This document shows, piece after piece, positions 33,119 to 42,003 of a stretch of DNA of 64,000 nt. The notes beneath the pieces are model-generated. The model did no database searches. It saw only the letters and a program-made list of their open reading frames with translations, and was not told the DNA's origin. Within the stretch, counting starts at the first letter, position 1. The number at the start of each line of letters is the position of its first letter. This DNA comes from Chryseobacterium elymi (GTDB lineage: Bacteria > Bacteroidota > Bacteroidia > Flavobacteriales > Weeksellaceae). The stretch covers positions 20,857 to 84,856 of the forward strand of contig NZ_QNUH01000015.1 of NCBI RefSeq assembly GCF_003385495.1, given 5' to 3'. Made by a program: the position numbers and the translations under genes.

Positions 33119-33571
33119 CTATTTTCTTATCATTTCCGTGTGCGGAATATCATCTTCCAGGTATTTTTTCCCTGTATCTACAAATCCGAATTCGGAATAA
33201 AATCTTAATAAATAATCCTGTGCTGAAATCTTGATTTCTGAGGTATGGAAACGGTTTTCTATGGTTTCTACAGCATATTTAATCAGCTGTCTTCCTAAGT
33301 TTTTACCTCTCGCCTGTCCCGTGGTAAGAACCCTTCCAAGAGAACTTTCATCATACTTTATTCCTTTGTCAAAAACACGGCAGTACGCAAGAATTTGCCC
33401 ATCTTCTTCAGCCCAGATATGAATTCCCTTCTGGTCGTAATTATCCAGATCAGGATAAGGACAGTTCTGCTCGATCACAAATACATCAATACGAGCCTTT
33501 AAAACAGCATACAACTCAGGAACTGTAAACTCATCGAAAGTTTTAATTTTCCAGATTATACTACTCATCAA
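33119..33571 (-). CDS. ElaA-type GNAT acetyltransferase
   Basis: 150 residues. The N-terminal block ELYAVLKARIDVFVIEQNCPYPDLDNYDQ matches the ElaA group of GNAT proteins (YxxLxLRxxVFVvEQ), with the acetyl-CoA binding segment LGRVLTTGQARGKNLGRQL and the C-terminal FYSEFGFVDTG. The substrate is unknown. Two ATGs stand together at the start and either could be used. The start overlaps the end of engB by 11 bases, so it is coupled to that gene. Confidence 0.88.
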   Translation of the reverse strand: MMSSIIWKIKTFDEFTVPELYAVLKARIDVFVIEQNCPYPDLDNYDQKGIHIWAEEDGQILAYCRVFDKGIKYDESSLGRVLTTGQARGKNLGRQLIKYAVETIENRFHTSEIKISAQDYLLRFYSEFGFVDTGKKYLEDDIPHTEMIRK

Positions 33572-34184
33572 AACTTACATTATTATTTTTCAGGAATTCA
33601 TTCGTTTTCTGAATGAAATTTAGGATCTCATCACCACCCGTTTTCTTTTCTGCAGAAGTTACATACAGCTCAGGAAGATCGTCCCAGGTCTTATGCAGCT
33701 CATTTTTATAATTTTCTACATTTTGGATGGCAACATTCGGTTTCAGCTTATCAACTTTCGTGAAAACAATCGAAAAAGGAATCCCACTTTCCCCGCACCA
33801 CTGGATAAATTCCAGATCAATCTTCTGTGGAGTATGCCTGGAATCTACCAAAACGAAAAGGTTCACCAGATTTCTTCTGTTCAGAATATAATTGGTAATC
33901 AGCTTTTCAAAATCCTTTCTTATAGATTTTGAAACCTTTGCATATCCATAACCCGGTAAATCCGTCAGATACCAGTCTTCATTTACTAAAAAATGATTGA
34001 TCAGCTGAGTTTTTCCCGGAGTTCCGGAAGTTTTTGCCAGATCCTTGTGATTCATCATCGCATTAATCAGTGATGATTTTCCGACATTAGACCTTCCGAT
34101 AAAAGCATATTCAGGCATGGTAGGCTCAGGGCATTCCTGCCATTTCCCACTACTCTTTACAAAATTTGCTGTTTTAATAACCAT
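33561..34184 (-). CDS. engB: Ribosome-biogenesis GTPase EngB (YsxC/YihA)
   Basis: 207 residues. G1 GRSNVGKSS (30-38), the G2 Thr in KTSGTPGKTQ, G3 DLPGYGYAKVS, G4 TKVDK and G5 TSAEKKTG are all present with family-typical spacing. EngB is a cytosolic GTPase needed for late assembly of the 50S ribosomal subunit. It is the first gene of a two-gene unit with the acetyltransferase. Confidence 0.97.
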   Translation of the reverse strand: MVIKTANFVKSSGKWQECPEPTMPEYAFIGRSNVGKSSLINAMMNHKDLAKTSGTPGKTQLINHFLVNEDWYLTDLPGYGYAKVSKSIRKDFEKLITNYILNRRNLVNLFVLVDSRHTPQKIDLEFIQWCGESGIPFSIVFTKVDKLKPNVAIQNVENYKNELHKTWDDLPELYVTSAEKKTGGDEILNFIQKTNEFLKNNNVSFDE

Positions 34185-34206
34185 CTCTCGAATATTTTAG
34201 AAAAAC

Positions 34207-34235
34207 AAACCATTAAGAAAAGCTCTTAATGGTTT
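34207..34235 (-). terminator. Terminator of the alpha/beta hydrolase gene
   Basis: AAACCATTAAG pairs with CTTAATGGTTT; on the minus strand it is followed by GTTTTTC. It lies between the hydrolase and engB. Confidence 0.85.
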
Positions 34236-34250
34236 ATAATTTATTTGTTT

Positions 34251-35012
34251 TTAAACTTTGTCTTTTAACCAGCTGTAGAGAATCTCATTGAATTCGTCCG
34301 GCTTCTCCATCATCGCAGCATGTCCGCATTTCTCGATCCAGAAGAGATCCGAATTTGGAATAAACTTATGCATATCTTCAGCTACTTCAGGAGGCGTTAC
34401 ATTATCCTGTCTCCCCCAGATCAGACACGTTGGCGTGGTAATCTTAGGAAGGTCATTCAGCATATTATGTTTAATCGCGCTTCTTGCCAGCATTACCGTT
34501 TTAATTCCCTTCATCCTGTCATTTACTACAGAAAAAACCTCGTCTACAAGATCTTCTGTGGCGATAGCAGGATCATAGAAAACCTCTTCCGTTTTCTTCC
34601 TTATATAGGAACGGTCGTTTTTTCTTGGGAAACTGTCCCCGAAAGTTCTTTCGTACAATCCGGAACTTCCTGTTAATACAAGATTCTTTACCAGATCCGG
34701 TCTTGCCAGAGTCAGAATAAGTCCCACATGTCCCCCCATAGAATTCCCTACAATAGTAACAGGTCCGGAAATATGACTTTCTATAAACTTGATAATATAT
34801 TTGGCAATAGTGGTAAGATTAGTATTGAGCACCGGCAAATCGTAGATAGGCAATTGGGGAACATATACCTTGAATCCCTTTTCAGAAAAAAAATCTACCA
34901 TCTTATCGAAATTACTCAAACCACCCATTAAACCGTGCAATAGCACCAATGGATGTCCTTCTCCCGCCTCTACAAAAGTATATTTCTTTTCTTTTTTTGT
35001 ACTAAATATCAT
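34251..35012 (-). CDS. Alpha/beta hydrolase
   Basis: 253 residues from the ATG at 35012; an upstream TTG at 35057 lies before the promoter's -7 box and is not usable. Seen: oxyanion region LLHGLMGG, nucleophile elbow GNSMGGHVG, and the catalytic Asp and His regions LIWGRQDNVTPPEV and KCGHAAMMEKPDEF. The family covers esterases, C-C hydrolases and haloperoxidase-like enzymes. The substrate cannot be told, but the cap region and the IWGRQDNVTPP wording resemble meta-cleavage-type hydrolases. No signal peptide. Confidence 0.88.
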   Translation of the reverse strand: MIFSTKKEKKYTFVEAGEGHPLVLLHGLMGGLSNFDKMVDFFSEKGFKVYVPQLPIYDLPVLNTNLTTIAKYIIKFIESHISGPVTIVGNSMGGHVGLILTLARPDLVKNLVLTGSSGLYERTFGDSFPRKNDRSYIRKKTEEVFYDPAIATEDLVDEVFSVVNDRMKGIKTVMLARSAIKHNMLNDLPKITTPTCLIWGRQDNVTPPEVAEDMHKFIPNSDLFWIEKCGHAAMMEKPDEFNEILYSWLKDKV

Positions 35013-35034
35013 AAAATGCCTTAATAAAGCTCTG

Positions 35035-35042
35035 CAAAAATA
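35035..35042 (-). promoter_or_regulatory. -7 box of the alpha/beta hydrolase gene
   Basis: On the minus strand it reads TATTTTTG, matching TAnnTTTG, 22 bases before the ATG at 35012. Confidence 0.6.
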
Positions 35043-35235
35043 CAAATTAAACCTCAAAAAAATTTTGATTACCCTAATTTAAAGTAAAAATAATATAATA
35101 TCATCCTTTTTCTTTACTTTTTTCAGAACCTCTTTACTATGGCTTAAATAACAACTTTTACAAGAATCAACATATCAACCACTTACCTCTTTCAAATTGA
35201 ATCTTTAATAAAACTTATTAACATTAAGTCAAAAA

Positions 35236-35261
35236 GTGGGAAAAAGTGGGAAATTTTGGAA
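35236..35261 (+). promoter_or_regulatory. MraZ-box repeats upstream of mraZ
   Basis: TGGGA at 35237, TGGGA at 35247 and TGGAA at 35257 are spaced exactly ten bases apart. MraZ is known to repress its own operon by binding TGGGN direct repeats separated by five bases, so this is the expected operator. The third unit is degenerate. Confidence 0.75.
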
Positions 35262-35270
35262 ATTATTATA

Positions 35271-35278
35271 TAAATTTG
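35271..35278 (+). promoter_or_regulatory. -7 box of the division cluster, next to the mraZ start
   Basis: TAAATTTG matches TAnnTTTG. Only six bases separate it from the ATG, implying a leaderless or nearly leaderless mRNA. The MraZ boxes lie just upstream and would overlap RNA polymerase. Confidence 0.5.
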
Positions 35279-35284
35279 TCCCAA

Positions 35285-35743
35285 ATGAAAAGTTTCATTG
35301 GAACATATGAGTGTAAAATTGACGACAAAGGCCGTTTAAAAGTTCCCTCCTCCCTGATCAAACAGATGGAAAACTTCGACGATAAGGCGTTTGTAGTCAA
35401 GCGATCTGTGTTCCAACCTTGCCTTGAAGTTTATCCTATGAATGCATGGGACAAACTGATGGGCAAAATTAACAAGCTAAACAGATTCATTAAAAAGAAT
35501 GCTGATTTCATTCGAATGTTTACGGCAGGGGTAAAAACAGTAGAACTGGACAACGCAGGAAGACTTCAGATCTCAAAAGATCTGGTTCATTTTGCAAACC
35601 TTCAGAAAGATACTGTAATTACCAGCGCAGGAGAGCTTTTTGAAATTTGGGATAAAGAAACCTATGAAAAGGTGATTTCTACCAACGAAGCTGATTTTGC
35701 AAGCCTGGCCGAAGATGTAATGGGCTCTTTTGATGAAGAATAA
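35285..35743 (+). CDS. mraZ: Transcriptional regulator MraZ
   Basis: 152 residues from the ATG at 35285 (MKSFIGTYECKIDDKGRLKV); an in-frame GTG at 35246 lies within the operator and is rejected. Two AbrB-like swapped-hairpin halves are seen: DDKGRLKVPSSL near residues 11-22 and LDNAGRLQISKDLVHFA near 82-98. MraZ forms a ring that binds its own promoter and represses the division and cell-wall cluster. It is the first gene of that cluster, 42 bases before rsmH. Confidence 0.95.
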   Translation: MKSFIGTYECKIDDKGRLKVPSSLIKQMENFDDKAFVVKRSVFQPCLEVYPMNAWDKLMGKINKLNRFIKKNADFIRMFTAGVKTVELDNAGRLQISKDLVHFANLQKDTVITSAGELFEIWDKETYEKVISTNEADFASLAEDVMGSFDEE

Positions 35744-35785
35744 ACCACACTTGTTGTAAAAAGCAAGGTAAAAACACAATTAAGT

Positions 35786-36679
35786 ATGTACCACAACCCC
35801 GTTTTATTGAAGCAGAGCGTTGATGATTTGGTGACGAATCCTGACGGAATTTATGTGGACTGCACTTTTGGAGGAGGAGGCCACTCAAGAGAAATTTTGA
35901 GCAGACTTTCAGAAAAGGGAAAACTTTTCAGTTTTGATCAGGATCTGGATGCTCTTAAAAATACAATTGATGATCCAAGGTTTACATTAGTGAATCAGAA
36001 TTTCAGGTTTTTGGAAAACTCTATGCTGATGTATGGAATTTCTCAGGTAGACGGAGTATTGGCAGACCTTGGCGTTTCATCCCATCAGTTTGATGAAGCA
36101 GAAAGAGGCTTTTCTACAAGAAACAACGCTCCTCTGGATATGAGAATGAACGTGATGCAGAATCTTGATGCCAAAAAGGTGATCAATGAATATGAGGAAA
36201 CAGAGCTTGCCGATATCTTTTATCATTACGGTGAACTGAGAGAAGCAAGAAAGCTGGCAAGAGATATTGTCCATCACAGAAAAGCGAAAACCATTACAAC
36301 GACAGAAGATCTGAAAAAGCTTTTCAGCTACCTCCCGCCTCATAAGGTGAATAAATTCTATGCACAGCTTTTTCAGGCAATAAGAATAGAAGTTAACCAG
36401 GAGCTTGAGGCCCTGAAAGAAATGCTCGTTCAGTCTCTGAATATTTTAAAGCCCGGCGGAAGGCTTGTTGTGATTTCTTACCATTCATTAGAAGATCGTC
36501 TGGTAAAAAGATTCCTGAAAAACGGGATGTTTGAAGGAGAACAGCAGAGAGATATCTATGGAAACTATAAAAAGGTATTCGAATTGCTTAAAAGTAAGGC
36601 GATCATCCCGGATGATAAGGAGATTGAGGAAAACTCAAGAGCAAGAAGCGCGAAAATGAGAACCGGAATTAAAGTATAA
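35786..36679 (+). CDS. rsmH: 16S rRNA (cytosine(1402)-N(4))-methyltransferase
   Basis: 297 residues. It opens MYHNPVLLKQSVDDLV, then the SAM-binding motif YVDCTFGGGGHSREIL and the family blocks VDGVLADLGVSSHQFDEAERGFS and PLDMRMN. The end has VISYHSLEDRLVKRF. It methylates C1402 in the decoding centre of the small ribosomal subunit. Its place between mraZ and ftsL is the conserved one. Confidence 0.97.
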   Translation: MYHNPVLLKQSVDDLVTNPDGIYVDCTFGGGGHSREILSRLSEKGKLFSFDQDLDALKNTIDDPRFTLVNQNFRFLENSMLMYGISQVDGVLADLGVSSHQFDEAERGFSTRNNAPLDMRMNVMQNLDAKKVINEYEETELADIFYHYGELREARKLARDIVHHRKAKTITTTEDLKKLFSYLPPHKVNKFYAQLFQAIRIEVNQELEALKEMLVQSLNILKPGGRLVVISYHSLEDRLVKRFLKNGMFEGEQQRDIYGNYKKVFELLKSKAIIPDDKEIEENSRARSAKMRTGIKV

Positions 36680-36680
36680 A

Positions 36681-36799
36681 AGTGAATGGTGAATAAGTGA
36701 ATTGTCAATTGTGAAAAGTGAAAAGTGAATAAAGATTCATAAGAAATTGACCATTGACAAGCAAAGCGGATTCACTGCAAACAAATTGACATAAACAAA
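36681..36799. repeat. Imperfect inverted repeat between rsmH and ftsL
   Basis: Short words such as GTGAAT, AAAGTGAA and TTGTCAATTG recur. AGTGAATTGTCAATTG (36696-36711) pairs with the split arm TTGACCATTGACA...GGATTCACT (36748-36775), which carries about ten extra bases. Nothing coding is seen. Confidence 0.55.
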
Positions 36800-37165
36800 T
36801 TGGCAAAAAGAACAACAAACCGCCCTCAGAAGAAACTCACTTTTATAGATATTATAAAAGGAAATTTTCTGAACCGTGATGAGATCAAAACTCATTACAA
36901 GTATTTTTTACTGTTGTTCGTCCTCATGATGGCGATGATCTATAGCAATCACCTCGTCAACAAGAAGATCAAAATTGTCAATGCTTTAAAAGAAGAAACA
37001 GAAGAATATAAATCGAGAAACGCTTACGCCCAGAGTAAGCTGATCAAAGTAAAAATGGAATCGCAACTGGGGAAAGAAGTGGCAAAGGACTCATTGATGA
37101 CTTTGGAAAACCACCCCCATAAGCTGCTAATAAAACTGGATAGTACAGATGCAAAAACAAAATGA
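36800..37165 (+). CDS. ftsL: FtsL-like cell division protein, TTG start
   Basis: 121 residues starting at a TTG codon; no ATG in frame exists before the membrane segment. The layout is FtsL-like: a basic cytoplasmic N-terminus (AKRTTNRPQKKLTFIDIIKG), one membrane helix (about 36-53, YFLLLFVLMMAMIYSNHLV) and a short coiled-coil ectodomain (NALKEETEEYKSRNAYAQS). In the divisome it bridges FtsQ and FtsW/FtsI. The position between rsmH and ftsI agrees. It overlaps ftsI by 17 bases. Confidence 0.85.
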   Translation: MAKRTTNRPQKKLTFIDIIKGNFLNRDEIKTHYKYFLLLFVLMMAMIYSNHLVNKKIKIVNALKEETEEYKSRNAYAQSKLIKVKMESQLGKEVAKDSLMTLENHPHKLLIKLDSTDAKTK

Positions 37166-39140
37166 ATACGATAACAAACGTAAAAAAACGTTAAGGTGGG
37201 GCTACCTCTTCGCTGTAGGAGTTCTGTGCGTATTTGTGATGTTTCTTGCAAGGATTGTAATCCTGCAAAACACGAATGTTCAGGAAATTAAAGACGATTA
37301 CATTAATAAAAACTACCGCGAAGCTACCCTCAAGGCTGCCCGCGGAAATCTCTACGCTTCAGACGGGTCTATTCTGGCTACTACCGTAATGCGCTATGAT
37401 ATCTATCTTGATTTTAAAACAATGAAGGATACCATCTACAGCAACAATATTGGCGCTTTGACAGATTCTTTGAGCAAAATGTTCGGAAAGCCAAGAGGAG
37501 AATTCCGAAAGAAATTTGACGAACAGAAAAAGAAGAAAAACCAATACTACACTTTGGTTAAAGGCCTCGACTTTGATGAGTACGACAGAATCAGAAACTT
37601 TCCGATCTTTAAAAAAGGAAAAAACAAAGGCGGTTTTATTGTCGACAGAAATTATAAAAGAGAACTGGCTACATCAGAGATTGGAGCAGGAACCATTGGT
37701 ATAGATAACGGCGAAGTGAAAGCCGGTCTTGAAGGTGCTTTTTCAAAATACCTTACAGGAACCGACGGAAAAAGATTAGAGCAAAGAATCAACTCTTCAC
37801 AATGGAAGCCCATCGATTACTGGAAAGTAAAAGAACCTGTAGACGGAGAAGATGTATACACCACCTTAGATCTTAGAATTCAGGACATTGCCCATTCCGC
37901 TTTGGAAAAACAGTTGATCACTTATGAAGCCAAACACGGAACAGTGATCGTCATGGAAACAGAAACCGGAAAAGTACGGGCTCTTGTCAACCTGAGAAGA
38001 ATGGACTCGGGAGAATATGAAGATTCTTATAACTATGCTTTAAAAGACAATATCGAACCGGGATCAACCTTTAAAACCATTTCACTTTTAGCAGCAATGG
38101 ACGATGGCTTTATTGATGAAAATACAACTGTGAATGTAGGCGGTGGGGTCTGGACTTATGCCAAACAGAGAATTTCAGACGGCCACGGCGGGGGAACTTA
38201 CGATATAAGTGATGTTTTAGCCAAATCAAGTAACGTGGGAACGGCAAAGCTGATTACAAAATATTATGCAGAAAAGCCACAGATCTTCCTTGATCATCTC
38301 AGAAGATGGAAATTATTCGACAAGATGGATATTGAGCTTCCGGGAATCACAAAACCGAAAATTCTAACCCCACAGCACAAAAGATGGAATGCGGCAACGC
38401 TGGCTTCTATTTCTTACGGATATTCATCAAATATCAACCTGTTACAGCTAACAACCTTTTATAATGGGGTTGCTAATGGCGGTAAAATGCTTAAACCTCT
38501 GTTCATAGACAAGATCATGAAAGAAGGAAAAGTAGTGTACACTGCAAAGCCCGAAGTAATGGTCAACAAAATGGCATCAGAAAAAGCGATTAAAATGATG
38601 ACCAGCGCACTGACGAAAGCCGTAGAAAAAGGAACGGGACGAAGCATCTTCACTCCCAACCTGAAAATGGCAGGAAAAACAGGTACCGCAAGATTTGAAT
38701 ACTGGTTACCGGGCCCGATGAAGTACAGAGCTTCTTTCGCAGGATTTTATCCGGCTGATAATCCCAAATATACCTGCTATGTGATGATCAGTGAGCCCAA
38801 TACAGCAAAAGGGTTTTATGGTGGAGCTGTTTCAGCACCGGTATTTAAGGAAATTGCAGGAAAAACTTTCCTGAAAACACCGCAGAATATTGAAAAAGAA
38901 ATGCTGGTAGACAGAAAGGTAGACCTTAATAAAATGGTTGAGCCTAATGTAAAAATAGCCGTAAACAACAAACAAATGCCAAGCGTAGTTGGACTGATAG
39001 GTAAAAACATTATCCCTCAATTGGAAAATTTAGGATATAGAGTTGATTATAAAGGAGTTGGACGGATCAAAGAACAGTTCCCGCTGGAGGGCACCATAAT
39101 CAGCAAAAACCAGAGAATTTATTTGTCTCTGCAGAATTAA
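37149..39140 (+). CDS. ftsI: Division-specific penicillin-binding protein (FtsI/PBP3 type) with PASTA domain
   Basis: 663 residues. N-terminal membrane helix (about 14-36), a dimerisation/pedestal domain, then the transpeptidase domain with S306-TFK (EPGSTFKT), S360-S-N362 and K510-TG (GKTGTARF). The last 60 residues (MPSVVGLIGKNIIPQLENLG) form one PASTA domain, as in Bacillus-type division PBPs and other Bacteroidota. It cross-links septal peptidoglycan. The start overlaps ftsL, and the position before murE is canonical. Confidence 0.95.
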   Translation: MQKQNEYDNKRKKTLRWGYLFAVGVLCVFVMFLARIVILQNTNVQEIKDDYINKNYREATLKAARGNLYASDGSILATTVMRYDIYLDFKTMKDTIYSNNIGALTDSLSKMFGKPRGEFRKKFDEQKKKKNQYYTLVKGLDFDEYDRIRNFPIFKKGKNKGGFIVDRNYKRELATSEIGAGTIGIDNGEVKAGLEGAFSKYLTGTDGKRLEQRINSSQWKPIDYWKVKEPVDGEDVYTTLDLRIQDIAHSALEKQLITYEAKHGTVIVMETETGKVRALVNLRRMDSGEYEDSYNYALKDNIEPGSTFKTISLLAAMDDGFIDENTTVNVGGGVWTYAKQRISDGHGGGTYDISDVLAKSSNVGTAKLITKYYAEKPQIFLDHLRRWKLFDKMDIELPGITKPKILTPQHKRWNAATLASISYGYSSNINLLQLTTFYNGVANGGKMLKPLFIDKIMKEGKVVYTAKPEVMVNKMASEKAIKMMTSALTKAVEKGTGRSIFTPNLKMAGKTGTARFEYWLPGPMKYRASFAGFYPADNPKYTCYVMISEPNTAKGFYGGAVSAPVFKEIAGKTFLKTPQNIEKEMLVDRKVDLNKMVEPNVKIAVNNKQMPSVVGLIGKNIIPQLENLGYRVDYKGVGRIKEQFPLEGTIISKNQRIYLSLQN

Positions 39141-39205
39141 AATAACAGAAACAAGTCCAAAAAGACGATTAATAAAGGATAGGAAAAATTCCTGTCATAT
39201 ATAAA

Positions 39206-40666
39206 ATGATAATAACAGAATTATTAAAAAGAATCCCAGTTTTAGAAATTCACGGCGAAGATACCCGTGAGGTTTCCGAATTGGTTTTCGACAGCAGAAA
39301 GGTTACGGAAGGCTCACTCTATGTAGCAGTGAGAGGAACCGTTGCAGACGGACACTCCTACATTGCATCATCTGTTGAAAAAGGTGCAAAAGCTATTGTA
39401 TGTGAAGAGTTTCCAGCAATTATGGATGAAAGTGTCACCTACATCAAGGTGAAAGATTCATCTAAAGCATTGGGACATTTGGCATCCAATTTTTATGGAA
39501 ATCCGTCACAAAAGCTTAAACTGATCGGAGTTACCGGAACCAACGGAAAAACATCTGTATCTACCCTTCTTTTTGATGTATTCAAAAACCTGGGGTACGA
39601 TTCTGCACTGCTTTCTACAGTGGAAATCAGAATCGGTGATAAAGTAATTCCTGCAACACATACCACTCCGGATGTCATTACCATCAATAAAATTTTAGCC
39701 CAGGCTGTTGAAGAAGGTTGCGAATTTGCTTTCATGGAGGTAAGTTCTCACGGAATTGCCCAAAACAGAATTGAAGGCCTGCATTTTAAAGTGGCAGGTT
39801 TCACCAACCTTACCCACGACCATTTAGATTATCATAAAACGTTCGACGAATATCTTAAAACAAAAAAAAGATTTTTTGATGGACTTGAAGATACTGCTGT
39901 TGTCATCACCAATGTAGATGACAAAAACGGCATGGTGATGCTTCAGAACACCAAAGCAAACAAAAAGTCCTATGCCTTGAAAACCTTAGCCGATTACCAC
40001 GGAAAATCTTTAGAAATTGATTTCAACGGCATGCTGCTGAACTTCAACGGAAAAGAATTTTGGACCACACTGACAGGAAGGTTTAATATTTATAATCTAC
40101 TGCTGGTTTTCGGAATTGCTTCCGAGCTTGGTTTCGAGCAGAATGAAATTTTACAGGCGATCAGCAAGCTGAAAAGAGTTTCCGGAAGATTTGAAACATT
40201 CAAATCAGATGGAGGTATTTTCTTCATCGTGGATTATGCACATACTCCGGATGCTTTAGAAAACATTCTGGACAGCATCAATGATATCAGAACGAAAAAC
40301 GAAAGACTGATCACCGTTTTCGGATGCGGGGGCGACAGAGATCACTCCAAAAGACCTGAAATGGGAAATATTGCCACCAGAAAATCAACGCTGGCAATCA
40401 TCACTTCAGATAATCCCAGAACCGAAGATCCCGCCCAGATCATCAAAGAAATTGAAGCAGGCGTTGAACCTCAGAACTTCAGCAAATATACTTCAATTCC
40501 GGATAGAAAAGAGGCTATAAAAATGGCAATCAGGTTCGCAGAACCAAGAGATATAGTGTTAGTAGCCGGAAAAGGGCATGAAAACTATCAGGACATTAAT
40601 GGTGTGAAACATCATTTTGACGACAAAGAAACGATCAACGAACTTTGGAAGTTAATGAGCAAATAA
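39206..40666 (+). CDS. murE: UDP-N-acetylmuramoyl-tripeptide synthase MurE
   Basis: 486 residues with the three Mur ligase domains. ATP-binding loop GVTGTNGKTS (about 107-116), then the HTTPD block (ATHTTPDVITINK), MEVSSHGIAQNRI and the C-terminal FGCGGDRDHSKRPEMG and SDNPRTEDP. The SDNPR[TS]EDP motif is that of enzymes adding meso-diaminopimelate; lysine-type enzymes differ here. It acts in the cytosol on UDP-MurNAc-L-Ala-D-Glu. Directly after ftsI; murF does not follow. Confidence 0.96.
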   Translation: MIITELLKRIPVLEIHGEDTREVSELVFDSRKVTEGSLYVAVRGTVADGHSYIASSVEKGAKAIVCEEFPAIMDESVTYIKVKDSSKALGHLASNFYGNPSQKLKLIGVTGTNGKTSVSTLLFDVFKNLGYDSALLSTVEIRIGDKVIPATHTTPDVITINKILAQAVEEGCEFAFMEVSSHGIAQNRIEGLHFKVAGFTNLTHDHLDYHKTFDEYLKTKKRFFDGLEDTAVVITNVDDKNGMVMLQNTKANKKSYALKTLADYHGKSLEIDFNGMLLNFNGKEFWTTLTGRFNIYNLLLVFGIASELGFEQNEILQAISKLKRVSGRFETFKSDGGIFFIVDYAHTPDALENILDSINDIRTKNERLITVFGCGGDRDHSKRPEMGNIATRKSTLAIITSDNPRTEDPAQIIKEIEAGVEPQNFSKYTSIPDRKEAIKMAIRFAEPRDIVLVAGKGHENYQDINGVKHHFDDKETINELWKLMSK

Positions 40667-40686
40667 AACTAGATTAAAAAAAGAAC

Positions 40687-41928
40687 ATGCTATACTATCT
40701 ATACGAATATCTAACCAGTCAGGGAATCCACATACCGGGATTGGGAATGCTGAAATACATTTCTTTCCGTGCAGGTATCGCTGTGTTGTTTTCTCTTATC
40801 ATTGCCCTGGTCTACGGAAAAAGGATCATCAATTATCTGAGATCAAAACAGATGGGTGAATTGGTGCGTGACCTTGGATTGGACGGACAAAAGCAGAAAG
40901 AAGGAACTCCTACCATGGGAGGACTTATTATTATTATCGCAACCATCATTCCGGTGCTTCTTTTTACCAGAATTACCAATGTCTATATCGTTCTGCTGCT
41001 TGTTTCCATGTTATGGATGGGTGCTATAGGTTTCGTAGATGATTATTTAAAGAAAATCAAAAAAAACAAAGACGGTCTGAGCGGAAAATTTAAAATTGTA
41101 GGCCAGGTCGGATTAGGGCTAATTGTCGGAATTACAATGTATTTCCACCCGGATATTACCGTTAAAAGAAAGTATGCGGATGCAAAAGTGGTGAACAGGA
41201 ATAATGTAGAACAGAACTTTATGCCTACAGAAAAGATCACCGTTTCCACCGTTCCGTTTGCAAAAAACAACGAGTTCGATTACAGTGGAATTCTGTTCTG
41301 GATGAATGATAAAGATGCCCATGAGTGGGCATGGATTGTCTTTATCCCAATTGTTATTTTCATTGTAACTGCCGTATCAAACGGAGCTAATATTACAGAC
41401 GGAATAGACGGGCTTGCAGCAGGAACCAGTGCCATCATACTGCTTACCCTCGCACTGTTCGCCTACCTTTCCGGGAACATCATTTTTGCAGATTACCTCA
41501 ATATCATGTTCCTCCCTAATATGGGCGAAACCACCATTTTTGCAGTAGCTATGGTAGGTGCCGTGATTGGTTTCTTCTGGTACAATACCTACCCTGCCCA
41601 GGTTTTTATGGGCGATACAGGAAGTTTAATGCTCGGCGGAGTGATTGCTGTTTTAGCCATCATTTTAAGAAAAGAACTCCTGATTCCGGTTTTATGCGGG
41701 ATCTTCCTGATTGAGAACGTGTCTGTCATGCTGCAGGTTGTTGTTTTCAAATACAGAAAAAGAAAATATGGGCTGGAATATGCCCAGAATAACAGATTTT
41801 TTAGAATGTCACCATTACATCACCATTATCAGAAAGGTGGTTTCCATGAGAGTAAGATCGTAAACAGAATGATCATCATCGGTGTAATGCTGGCTATTGT
41901 ATGTCTGATCACATTAAAAATGAGATAA
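40687..41928 (+). CDS. mraY: Phospho-N-acetylmuramoyl-pentapeptide transferase
   Basis: 413 residues, with about ten membrane segments. Seen: [27 protein letters not shown] with the Asp pair, the [12 protein letters not shown] loop, and the C-terminal [11 protein letters not shown] with the conserved His triplet. A soluble-looking insertion of about 60 residues ([15 protein letters not shown] and following) is longer than in E. coli MraY (360 residues), as in other Bacteroidota. It makes lipid I at the inner membrane. 20 bases after murE. Confidence 0.96.
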   Translation: MLYYLYEYLTSQGIHIPGLGMLKYISFRAGIAVLFSLIIALVYGKRIINYLRSKQMGELVRDLGLDGQKQKEGTPTMGGLIIIIATIIPVLLFTRITNVYIVLLLVSMLWMGAIGFVDDYLKKIKKNKDGLSGKFKIVGQVGLGLIVGITMYFHPDITVKRKYADAKVVNRNNVEQNFMPTEKITVSTVPFAKNNEFDYSGILFWMNDKDAHEWAWIVFIPIVIFIVTAVSNGANITDGIDGLAAGTSAIILLTLALFAYLSGNIIFADYLNIMFLPNMGETTIFAVAMVGAVIGFFWYNTYPAQVFMGDTGSLMLGGVIAVLAIILRKELLIPVLCGIFLIENVSVMLQVVVFKYRKRKYGLEYAQNNRFFRMSPLHHHYQKGGFHESKIVNRMIIIGVMLAIVCLITLKMR

Positions 41929-42003
41929 ATTTTATCAAAGTAAGAGTATTAAAAATAAAACCAAATTACATTAATACTTTTTACATTTTACAAAAAAATA
42001 AAT

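Noticed and set aside
35246..35284. An upstream GTG start for mraZ
   Set aside because: It lies within the MraZ operator and before the -7 box; family proteins start at the ATG 35285.
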